The notes under the pieces are model-generated. The model was not told the origin of the DNA. It did no database searches and was given only the letters and a program-made list of their open reading frames with translations. A DNA stretch of 64,000 bases from Anaerospora hongkongensis (GTDB taxonomy: Bacteria; Bacillota; Negativicutes; Sporomusales; DSM-15969), in the NCBI RefSeq assembly GCF_004339805.1, contig NZ_SLUI01000011.1, positions 95,899 through 159,898 on the forward strand, read 5' to 3'. Made by a program: the position numbers and the translations under genes. Below are positions 33,983 through 39,915 of the stretch, piece by piece; position 1 is the stretch's first letter; every line of letters begins with the position of its first letter.

Positions 33983-34493
33983 TAAAGGTCAGCAATTCAT
34001 ACATGGTGTTAAACTTGTAAAGGCGCTTGTTTTGTTTCAAAAGTTCGAGATACCATTCTTCTGAAGGAAAATTTTTAATTCGATCTTCGGCTCTTCTGTT
34101 ACTCTCTTTAAGTAATTGAATTTGATTACTTATTTTATCGCCTTTGGTATCAGATGAAATGTGACTAGATGGGACATGGTTATCTATCTTAGGGTTTAAG
34201 GAAACACCGTACTTATCGGGGCCCAGAGTTAGGTCAAAAATAAAGTAGTACCCCATATACCCATGCTCTGGTTGCGATTGAAGGCTGACTTTTGCGCTTC
34301 CGTATTTAGCGGTTACACAACGAGGTTCTTTTTGCACTTTAAAGTCTCTTTCTTTGAAAAAGCGCTCAAAGTCGTTGGTAGAAGATTGAACAAGCTGCCC
34401 AATCTTAGTGTTTATTTCTTTTTCCAATTGAACGGCTAATTTTTTGTTGATTTGTTTCTCATCTTCCAATTCTTTAAATAAATCAAGATTCAT
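33957..34493 (-). CDS. Reverse-strand cargo gene, hypothetical (178 aa)
   Basis: This gene runs against the late operon. ATG at 34493 (reverse strand) has AGGAGGTGATATAC ahead, a very good site; the 3-codon upstream extension from GTG is not needed. The protein is soluble with a coiled-coil N-terminus (LFKELEDEKQINKKLAVQLE), a beta-rich middle (CVTAKYGSAKVSLQSQ, MGYYFIFDLTLGPD) and a helical end. Opposite orientation inside a late module marks it as a gene expressed in the lysogen. No family recognised. Confidence 0.7.
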   Translation of the reverse strand: MNLDLFKELEDEKQINKKLAVQLEKEINTKIGQLVQSSTNDFERFFKERDFKVQKEPRCVTAKYGSAKVSLQSQPEHGYMGYYFIFDLTLGPDKYGVSLNPKIDNHVPSSHISSDTKGDKISNQIQLLKESNRRAEDRIKNFPSEEWYLELLKQNKRLYKFNTMYELLTFITTTEQKL

Positions 34494-34570
34494 GTATATC
34501 ACCTCCTTTCAGAGGTGAAAATTCGACAAAAGCCAATAGTTTCCTATGTTTTATAAAGGAGGTTGTACAA

Positions 34571-34846
34571 ATTATTAATAAAATTCTAACATATCTTAAC
34601 AGCCACATAGATAAAGTCGCTCACTTTTGGGGCGGCTTTTTCCTTTGTGTGAATTTCGCTGCGCTGCTTGCCTTGGTGATAAATCCATTGTTTGCGGTTA
34701 TTATCGCCTGGCTGATTGCTGGATGTTTAGGCCGCTTAAAAGAACAGTACGACAAAGACAGCGGCAGAGGCACACCGGATAAATGGGATTTTTGGTTAAC
34801 GGTCATAGGTAGCACATGGGGAGCAGTGTTAATGCTTATTAAATAG
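34571..34846 (+). CDS. Small membrane protein of the lysis region, probable ATT start
   Basis: AAAGGAGG (34556-34563) is followed, 7 to 8 bases on, by an ATT at 34571 in a frame that stays open to 34846 (91 residues). The only standard start in frame is GTG 34649, with no ribosome binding site and in the middle of the first hydrophobic helix (HFWGGFFLCV then NFAALLALV). The extended protein has a short helix, two or three membrane segments and an amphipathic loop (KEQYDKDSGRGTPDKWD) before WLTVIGSTWGAVLMLI. Similar small membrane proteins accompany phage holins. Start choice is inference. Confidence 0.6.
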   Translation: MINKILTYLNSHIDKVAHFWGGFFLCVNFAALLALVINPLFAVIIAWLIAGCLGRLKEQYDKDSGRGTPDKWDFWLTVIGSTWGAVLMLIK

Positions 34847-34857
34847 GAGGCGGGAGA

Positions 34858-35106
34858 GTGGAATTAACATTAAGCAATACCGTACAAATCATTAGTGTAA
34901 TAGGTTTTCTTGCGCTGCTGGTCAAACAACTCATCATAAATCCTTTGCAAGCAGCAATATCCTCTCTTAATAAGGCCGTGGAAGAATTAAAAGGGGTATT
35001 GACTAGAATTGAGCGAGAACAAAACCATATTGACCGGCGCTTGGTAGTAGTTGAGGAATCGGCAAAGTCGGCTCACAAACGGCTGGATGGGATGGAGGGA
35101 AGATAG
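34858..35106 (+). CDS. Holin-accessory membrane protein (XhlA-like)
   Basis: An 82-residue protein from GTG 34858 (AGGAGGCGGGAG ahead). One N-terminal membrane helix (about residues 8-28, IISVIGFLALLVKQLIINPL) is followed by a coiled coil (LNKAVEELKGVLTRIEREQ and a repeat-like continuation to residue 82). This hemolysin XhlA-like layout is reversed in some family members; assignment to lysis rests on location before the holin. Confidence 0.7.
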   Translation: MELTLSNTVQIISVIGFLALLVKQLIINPLQAAISSLNKAVEELKGVLTRIEREQNHIDRRLVVVEESAKSAHKRLDGMEGR

Positions 35107-35508
35107 ATGTTATCTACAACCGAATTGCAAATCGTGCTGTATGCCGCCGGGGTTATCCTGGCGGCTAATTTCTTAGCAATGGCGCTCTTTGTGCTGTTTG
35201 CCAAATTGCCAAATGGCAGCCTGAAAGTATCCGTTCAAAAGGTTATTTTTGAATTAGACCGCTTTGCAGATCAAATGGAGAACGCCGAGAAGCGACGATC
35301 CGCAATACAGCAGATTAATGATGTGTTAGGCTGGCGCCGTATTTTAGTGCCGGCCGCTCTGATCGGCTGGGTGATCGATGCGGAAGTAGCCGCAATCCGG
35401 AAGATGCAGCATGCAACAGATTGCCCAAATTTACATGAGGAGGAAAGCGAAATTGAAAAAAGTAACACTGGCGGAGCTGAAACAACTCGCTTTACTGGGC
35501 AAGAGTAA
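35107..35508 (+). CDS. Phage holin, LL-H-like
   Basis: A 133-residue protein with an N-terminal membrane helix (IVLYAAGVILAANFLAMALFV), a helical middle and a second hydrophobic stretch (ILVPAALIGWVIDAEVAAI, about 82-100). This matches LL-H family holins, which permeabilise the inner membrane and release the amidase. ATG 35107 follows GGAGGGAAG. Its end overlaps the amidase gene by 56 bases. Confidence 0.75.
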   Translation: MLSTTELQIVLYAAGVILAANFLAMALFVLFAKLPNGSLKVSVQKVIFELDRFADQMENAEKRRSAIQQINDVLGWRRILVPAALIGWVIDAEVAAIRKMQHATDCPNLHEEESEIEKSNTGGAETTRFTGQE

Positions 35509-35998
35509 TTTATGGGGGCTTGCTCAGAGTTTGGGGCGGGACGTAAAACTATACCTGCATTGGACTGCTGGCCATTACGGCCAGTTTTTTTCTGACTACC
35601 ATATCAATATTGATGCTGACGGTAGTATCTATATTAGTACATCAAATTTGGCAGAGGTAAAAAACCATACTTACATGCGTAATACCGGCGCTATCGGGAT
35701 TGCACTGGCGTGTGCTTACAATGCCACAACGCGCAATATTGGTCTTGAGCCGCCAACAGCGCAACAGATTGAATCTACTGCCCAGGTGATAGCTGTATTG
35801 GCAGGGGTGTTAGACCTGACGATTGACCGGCAACGGGTTATGACCCATGCAGAAGCTGCTGACGATGATAATTACGGACCGTTAACAACATGCGAACGGT
35901 GGGACTTGTGGTATTTTGACGGAGCTGACAGAGGCGAGGGCGGCAATGTTATCCGTGGCAAAGCAAATTGGTACAAAAATCAGGGGGTGGGAATGTGA
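35453..35998 (+). CDS. Endolysin, N-acetylmuramoyl-L-alanine amidase (Amidase_2/PGRP fold)
   Basis: A 181-residue peptidoglycan hydrolase. Motifs of the Amidase_2 fold: LYLHWTAGHYGQFFSDYHIN (zinc ligand H in HWTAG and the family Tyr/His), NHTYMRNTGAIGIALAC (about 90) and MTHAEAADDD (about 132, further zinc ligand H). TTG 35453 has AGGAGGAAAG at correct spacing; the upstream frame is overlap with the holin. No separate cell-wall binding domain is visible, and no signal peptide, so release should depend on the holin. Confidence 0.9.
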   Translation: MKKVTLAELKQLALLGKSNLWGLAQSLGRDVKLYLHWTAGHYGQFFSDYHINIDADGSIYISTSNLAEVKNHTYMRNTGAIGIALACAYNATTRNIGLEPPTAQQIESTAQVIAVLAGVLDLTIDRQRVMTHAEAADDDNYGPLTTCERWDLWYFDGADRGEGGNVIRGKANWYKNQGVGM

Positions 35999-36621
35999 TT
36001 CCTTTAAATCTTACAGGTAAGCAATTGGTGTGCATTGGCATTGCCGTATTGCTACTGTTTGGCATTGTTGCCGGTGCCGTTTACTACCATAACGCCCAGG
36101 AAGCCAGGTATCAGCAAGCGGTATTGCTTACCCAGGATGCCCTTAAAAATATTAACGTGCTGCAGAACCAGGTACACATTAACCAGCAGAACGCCCAGGC
36201 ACTACAGGATAAACTCAGCCAGGTTGAAGCGGGTAAAATTCAGCCAGTTACAAATTACTACGTGGCAGCTCCTACAATCCCCGATGCAGCTAAAAAGGTA
36301 CAGGAGCAAATAAAAAATAACGATCCTGCTCTGCCTCCACAAGCATTAGAGAAGACAGACAGGACCGTTGTCACGCCGAACGAAGAGCAGCAAAAGGTTG
36401 ATGTATATAAGCTTAATCTGTACCGGAATTGGTATGTAGGCGCTGGCGTAGGTTGGCATAAAGGGGATTTTTATATCCCTGTAGCTGCACAGCGCAATTT
36501 TAGTAAAGATGCTGCCATAGAGGCCCAGGCTCATGTAAACCCGTCTGATATAAAGGATATAAACGGCGGTCAGGTAATGTATAAGCGTGCAGTAAATAAA
36601 TTGTTCTTTGGAGTATTTTAA
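35995..36621 (+). CDS. Spanin-like lysis protein with N-terminal anchor and coiled coil
   Basis: A 208-residue protein from GTG 35995 (AGGGGGTGG ahead, 4-base overlap with the endolysin stop). Layout: short cytoplasmic start, membrane helix (about residues 10-30, VCIGIAVLLLFGIVAGAVYY), coiled coil (about 33-85, QARYQQAVLLTQDALKNINV-like), Pro-rich linker, and a C-terminal segment with YRNWYVGAGVGWHKGDFYI that resembles an outer-membrane-directed strand region. This i-spanin-like layout behind an endolysin suggests outer membrane disruption. Direct family match not recognised. Confidence 0.65.
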   Translation: MIPLNLTGKQLVCIGIAVLLLFGIVAGAVYYHNAQEARYQQAVLLTQDALKNINVLQNQVHINQQNAQALQDKLSQVEAGKIQPVTNYYVAAPTIPDAAKKVQEQIKNNDPALPPQALEKTDRTVVTPNEEQQKVDVYKLNLYRNWYVGAGVGWHKGDFYIPVAAQRNFSKDAAIEAQAHVNPSDIKDINGGQVMYKRAVNKLFFGVF

Positions 36622-36626
36622 TCATT

Positions 36627-36656
36627 GCCCGGTGGCTTCGGCTGCTGGGCTTTTTA
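36627..36656 (+). terminator. Terminator of the late operon
   Basis: GCCC...GGGC arms (36627-36650), CCCGGTGGC with GCTGCTGGG around TTCG, followed by TTTTTATTTTTT. A closely related hairpin ends the next gene pair at 38218. Confidence 0.85.
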
Positions 36657-36659
36657 TTT

Positions 36660-36997
36660 TTTGCGGACAAAAACTGGACAAACTGTACGGAATCAGGTTG
36701 AGGGCACATTGTTTTTTAAAAAAACATAAAAAATATTTTTATCAACTTGGTACTGTATATTGACTATTGTTATTGATCGTTCTCAATATATAGTATTTTT
36801 TTCCTGATTTAAATATTGTGTCAAATTGTTGACCGATTTTAGGGATCAATAAAAGAAGGAGTTGACGCGGTTTCGTCGAAACAATTGGCAAAAACAAGCA
36901 TTTAATTTATTTTTGTAAATAACAGTTAATTTCTATGTATAATTTTACGATAAAATAGGTAAAGCTACCTTTAAGCTTGCCTTTCGGAGGCTAAAAT
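36660..36997 (+). promoter_or_regulatory. AT-rich control region ahead of the protease gene
   Basis: About 340 bases without a gene. It is very AT-rich and holds several promoter-like words (TTGACG at 36862; TATAAT at 36938). A perfect palindrome GTTTCG-T-CGAAAC (36870-36882) overlaps the region just after TTGACG, where a repressor would sit. A GGAGG site at 36986 serves the next ATG. Several promoters are possible and I cannot choose between them. Confidence 0.5.
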
Positions 36998-38029
36998 ATG
37001 GAATACATTTTACGAGTAAAAAATAGTATTACTGAGGATCAAAAAAAGCAACTTAGTTTGCATGGTAATGTTATTTTTGAGTCTAAATATATCCCTATTT
37101 TAGCAGTGGAATCTAGGTTCCCTCAAAAAATAGCTGAGTTTGATTTTGTAGAGAACATAAGGCCTTCAAGAGTTGGCGAATACCAAGAAGGCGATTATTT
37201 ATCGGCAATTGTTTTCGAACCTCAAATTAAAAAGCGTCTGCTGGTGAATAATCAACTAACTGGTTGGGGTGCAAAAATCTTCATATTAGATTCTGGCGTT
37301 GACGGAAGACTAGTGTCAATCCAGGAACAAAAAGACTATACTAGAACAGGGTACAATGATTTTGTTGGGCACGGGACTATTATTGCAAAAATAATTAAGC
37401 ATTTTGCAAAAGGTAGTCAAATATTTTCTGCCAAGATAGGAACGCCGAAACCCCAAGAAACAAATCTTATCAGGGGGATTGAGTGGGCTATAGATCAAGG
37501 CGCGCATGTAATAAATATTTCTTCGGAGTACCCAAGAAAAAAGAAGTGCAAAGGCAAGTGTGAACTATGTGAGATGGTTGATTTCGCGGCTAGTAAGGGA
37601 ATTGCAGTAGTTGTCGCCGCTGGAAATAGCGAGCAAGCGGAAGATAGTATAACTTGTCCGGGCATTGCGAATGGAAGTATAACAGTTGGTGCAGTAGATC
37701 GTCAAGGTGGCGGCATTGCTAGTTATTCGAGTGTGGGATGTCCAGGCGGAAATAAACCTAATTTAATAGCTCCAGGGCAAGGACATTGTGATGGGAACCC
37801 TTTTAGCGGTACTTCTTTTGCTGCTCCAGTTTTAACAGGACTAATAGGAGCCTTACTTGGACGTACAGGAAGCGTTGGTAAGGCTATTGAGTATATATGC
37901 AAGACGGTTGAGGATTTAAATTTACCTAGGCATCATCAAGGCCTTGGTTGCATAAACCTCGACAAATTACTGGAGGTGCTTAATAATGAAATCCCTAATA
38001 TTAAGAGTGAGGGACAAGTCGGAAATTGA
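36998..38029 (+). CDS. Intracellular subtilisin-like serine protease (S8) with propeptide-like N-terminus
   Basis: A 343-residue protease with the complete catalytic triad: Asp98 (FILDSGVD), His125 (GHGT) and Ser273 (SGTSFAAP), plus oxyanion Asn210 (AAGN). Residues 1-63 form a propeptide/I9-like domain (ILRVKNS, VIFESKY). There is no signal peptide, so it should act inside the cell. Odd points: a cysteine insertion CKGKCELC (184-191) and at least eight cysteines in total, perhaps a redox or metal switch. It is a cargo gene between the lysis cassette and prophage end, AT-rich, with its own control region and terminator. The next gene encodes a homologue of its N-terminal domain. Confidence 0.9.
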   Translation: MEYILRVKNSITEDQKKQLSLHGNVIFESKYIPILAVESRFPQKIAEFDFVENIRPSRVGEYQEGDYLSAIVFEPQIKKRLLVNNQLTGWGAKIFILDSGVDGRLVSIQEQKDYTRTGYNDFVGHGTIIAKIIKHFAKGSQIFSAKIGTPKPQETNLIRGIEWAIDQGAHVINISSEYPRKKKCKGKCELCEMVDFAASKGIAVVVAAGNSEQAEDSITCPGIANGSITVGAVDRQGGGIASYSSVGCPGGNKPNLIAPGQGHCDGNPFSGTSFAAPVLTGLIGALLGRTGSVGKAIEYICKTVEDLNLPRHHQGLGCINLDKLLEVLNNEIPNIKSEGQVGN

Positions 38030-38195
38030 GAGATTAAAACAATTTTGCGAAGTTGTTTATGTATCAAAGTATACCAATGTAGTTGGTGTAGAAATTAGAG
38101 ATGAATATGTTGGTTTACTTGAAAAGGATACTAACGTTATTTCATATCGTGAAGAAGTTGAGGGTGCATATCAACCTCAATTTAGTTTTTGCTGA
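37986..38195 (+). CDS. Free-standing propeptide (I9-like) homologue, probable protease partner
   Basis: A 69-residue protein from ATG 37986 (GGAGGTGC ahead), overlapping the protease gene by 44 bases. It aligns along its length with residues 1-63 of the protease: ILRVRDK with ILRVKNS, VVYVSKYTNVVGVEIR with VIFESKYIPILAVESR, and VEGAYQ with VGEYQ. It adds a short FSFC end. By the biology of subtilase propeptides it should bind the protease active site as chaperone or inhibitor in trans. Trans-acting inhibition is inference; the homology is seen directly. Confidence 0.85.
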   Translation: MKSLILRVRDKSEIERLKQFCEVVYVSKYTNVVGVEIRDEYVGLLEKDTNVISYREEVEGAYQPQFSFC

Positions 38196-38217
38196 TACAT
38201 TTGATTGGATTACTGCT

Positions 38218-38247
38218 CCGGTGGCTTAGGCTGCCGGGCTTTTTTTA
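38218..38247 (+). terminator. Terminator after the protease/partner pair
   Basis: CCGGTGGC and GCTGCCGG (38218-38225, 38230-38237) pair around TTAG, followed by GGCTTTTTTTATTT. It is nearly the same as the hairpin at 36627, so the cargo pair is framed by two related terminators. Confidence 0.8.
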
Positions 38248-38268
38248 TTTGGGCAAAAGAAATACCGC

Positions 38269-38454
38269 CTATTCGGCGGCAGAGGCTTTTTTATTCCATT
38301 CCTGCAACTGAATGAGCGCAGCGGCTTTAATAGCATCGTCAATGGTCCAGGTATTTTCGGTAGTTGGTTTGGCATTTTCTATTCTGCAAAATTCTTCGGC
38401 GGCTTTGTGTAGAGTGGTACCTGAGTAAAATGTTATGCAGATTTTTTCGGACAT
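38269..38454 (-). CDS. Small hypothetical protein (61 aa)
   Basis: Reverse-strand ATG at 38454 has AAGGAGGAATAAAG ahead. The product starts MSEKICITFYSGTTLHKAAE and has a helical C-terminal half (IDDAIKAAALIQLQEWNKK). Last gene of a three-gene reverse operon that runs toward the protease pair. Function unknown. Confidence 0.6.
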   Translation of the reverse strand: MSEKICITFYSGTTLHKAAEEFCRIENAKPTTENTWTIDDAIKAAALIQLQEWNKKASAAE

Positions 38455-38484
38455 TCTTTATTCCTCCTTTTAATTGCGGTGGGC

Positions 38485-38530
38485 TTGTGACCCCGCTTGC
38501 CGCATTACCGGCCCGGAGGCCGTCACTCTT
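38485..38530 (-). promoter_or_regulatory. Leader motif copy 1 (GGTCACAA ... hairpin ... AAGAGTGA)
   Basis: Read on the reverse strand: AAGAGTGA, then the hairpin CGGCC-loop-GGCCG (38509-38522), GGCA, and GGTCACAA (38485-38492), ahead of the ribosome binding site of the 38454 gene. The same series occurs once more upstream. It may be an RNA leader element; its nature is unknown. Confidence 0.5.
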
Positions 38531-38816
38531 CGCTATAGGTGTAGCCTAATACTGATTTTGAGTAAATGGCCTTATCGGTTTTGGCTAAAGTGCGATTGCT
38601 TGCAAAAACTGCATATTCATAATTTCCTTCTGACCATTTGTAAACCAATGACCGGTTATAATCTATTGTCCTACTACGATAACGCTCCATTCCTGACTTA
38701 CGAATAAGACCTAACAGCCAGTTTAATTGTTTGTCCGAAAGTTTCATTCTTGCAGTACCGTAACAATCCGGCTTGCGTTGGCCGGTAAACATATTAGCCA
38801 ATTCGGTGTGTGTCAT
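38523..38816 (-). CDS. Small hypothetical protein (97 aa)
   Basis: Reverse-strand ATG at 38816 has AAAGGA nine bases ahead; two further ATGs upstream in frame are less well placed. The product starts MTHTELANMFTGQRKPDCYG, has a KLSDKQLNWLLGLIRKSGM helix that resembles small regulators or DNA-binding helices, then a beta-rich end. Function unknown. Confidence 0.6.
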   Translation of the reverse strand: MTHTELANMFTGQRKPDCYGTARMKLSDKQLNWLLGLIRKSGMERYRSRTIDYNRSLVYKWSEGNYEYAVFASNRTLAKTDKAIYSKSVLGYTYSEE

Positions 38817-38844
38817 CGCTATCATTCCTTTCGTCTGGCTGTGG

Positions 38845-38885
38845 TTGTGACCGTCTGCCAAGCCGGGATAACCCGGCTCACTCTT
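38845..38885 (-). promoter_or_regulatory. Leader motif copy 2 (GGTCACAA ... hairpin ... AAGAGTGA)
   Basis: Read on the reverse strand: AAGAGTGA (38878-38885), hairpin GCCGGG-loop-CCCGGC (38862-38877), GGCA and GGTCACAA (38845-38852), then the ribosome binding site of the 38816 gene. Order and spacing match copy 1 within five bases. Confidence 0.5.
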
Positions 38886-38909
38886 ATATATGGTTTCGGC
38901 TTGTAGGAA

Positions 38910-39248
38910 TTAGTCAAGAGCAGTTTCCCAGTCTCCATAGTGGTCATTGTATATAATAGGTACATCTCCGTAAACAACAGTGCTGCCGCCGTTTGTGCTT
39001 ACTAACTTACTGATATTAGCCACGTTAGGACGCTTCACAGTTTCGCCTTCCGCCACCCAGTGAAATTTATCTGCTCTGTCATAATAGGCAATTGTAGTAT
39101 CGGGGTCATAAAAAACAGGTTCTTTAAACTGACTGTACAAATTATCCCAGAGTGCGTCACGTAACCAAGAAGATAGTTCCTTGCGACTTTCAATTATTTC
39201 AAAAATTTGCGTGTCGCCGTCGCGAGTTATCTTCTCGATAATTTTCAT
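38910..39248 (-). CDS. Small hypothetical protein, first gene of reverse operon (112 aa)
   Basis: Reverse-strand ATG at 39248 has GGAGGCGG about 7 bases ahead. The protein starts MKIIEKITRDGDTQIFEIIE, has a helix SSWLRDALWDNLYSQF, and is acidic with no membrane segment. It lies directly downstream of a consensus promoter in the divergent control region, so it should be the first transcribed gene. Function unknown. Confidence 0.65.
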   Translation of the reverse strand: MKIIEKITRDGDTQIFEIIESRKELSSWLRDALWDNLYSQFKEPVFYDPDTTIAYYDRADKFHWVAEGETVKRPNVANISKLVSTNGGSTVVYGDVPIIYNDHYGDWETALD

Positions 39249-39271
39249 CCTTACCGCCTCCGTTTGTTTAT

Positions 39272-39368
39272 CTTTAAACTTATTATATTTAACTTTAAAT
39301 AGAATGTCAATATATTTTTATCCAACTTTAAATATTTTATTTGCAAAGTTAAATATAAATGTTATAAT
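39272..39368. promoter_or_regulatory. Divergent promoters with operator repeats
   Basis: Reverse-strand promoter: TTGACA (complement of 39305-39310), 17-base spacer, TATAAT (complement of 39282-39287), a perfect consensus. Forward promoter: TTGCAA 39341-39346, 16-base spacer, TATAAT 39363-39368. A perfect 14-bp inverted repeat covers both: TTATATTTAACTTT at 39283-39296 and AAAGTTAAATATAA at 39345-39358. AACTTTAAATA also occurs directly at 39291 and 39324. The operators overlap both -10/-35 regions, so one repressor could control both directions. Confidence 0.75.
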
Positions 39369-39385
39369 GGCGTTGAGGTGATACC

Positions 39386-39640
39386 ATGCCAAAGAAAGAG
39401 CCTGTATCTGCTGAAGAGATAGCGGCGGTAGAAAATATGATAAGAGGGAATATTGCTGGCGCCGGATCAAATGTAACAGATACCGCAAGGCGAATAGCTG
39501 AAGAATATAAACACCCGGTAGATATGCCGTCATTTTCCCGGCAAATAAGGGAAGGGACAATACCGTTTTGGCGCGTCCTTCGCATTGCCGATGTACTGGG
39601 ATATGAAATAGTCTGGAAAAAGAAAGAATCCCAGCAATAG
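39386..39640 (+). CDS. Small HTH-like regulator (84 aa)
   Basis: ATG 39386 follows GAGGTGATACC. The last 45 residues follow a helix-turn-helix scheme: VTDTARRIAEEY, PSFSRQIREGTIPFWRVLRIAD, VLGYEIVWKKK, ending like small phage Cro/Xre repressors whose final strand reads GYEI. The gene lies beside divergent promoters with symmetric operators and is the obvious candidate for their repressor. The DNA-binding role is inference. Confidence 0.6.
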   Translation: MPKKEPVSAEEIAAVENMIRGNIAGAGSNVTDTARRIAEEYKHPVDMPSFSRQIREGTIPFWRVLRIADVLGYEIVWKKKESQQ

Positions 39641-39652
39641 CCGGGGGCGATG

Positions 39653-39685
39653 CCGCTCATCCTTCGGGGTGGGCGGTTTTTGTAT
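39653..39685 (+). terminator. Terminator after the regulator gene
   Basis: CCGCTCATCC (39653-39662) pairs with GGGTGGGCGG (39667-39676) around TTCG, followed by TTTTTGTATTTT. It marks the end of recognisable prophage-type genes. Confidence 0.85.
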
Positions 39686-39915
39686 TTTATTAAGCATGAA
39701 TTTATAAAATTCGAAATATTATTTACTAATTGGAGAAATATAACTAGCCAGGAAAATGTGCTAAAGACCTTGTTTTACTTATATAACAGTTCCGTTAGGC
39801 ATTGGAAGCAATACACCTAAGCTGACGCGTAAGGGGAATTAAAAATACAGACAAAGCATATTCATTTTAATGAACGTAGTTCTGATATATGAACTTAGAG
39901 CTGGGAGGGAATAGC
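39686..39915. other. Non-coding junction region between prophage and catabolic operon
   Basis: About 230 bases with no gene. It contains two small palindromes, GAATTT-ATA-AAATTC (39698-39712) and TTCATT-TT-AATGAA (39861-39874), that could be operators for the following operon. No clear promoter, tRNA or integrase is seen, so the attachment site cannot be placed; it probably lies here. Confidence 0.4.

Noticed and set aside
34621..34815. Reverse-strand ORF over the lysis membrane protein
   Set aside because: It is low complexity, lacks a start site and opposes a well-supported coding frame.
36622..36997. Possible small gene or tRNA in the AT-rich gap
   Set aside because: No frame with a ribosome binding site and no cloverleaf; it reads as a control region.
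39780..39830. GG...GC words resembling a sigma-54 promoter before the catabolic operon
   Set aside because: GGCATTGGAAGC has 8 instead of 10 bases between GG and GC and lacks the flanking consensus.
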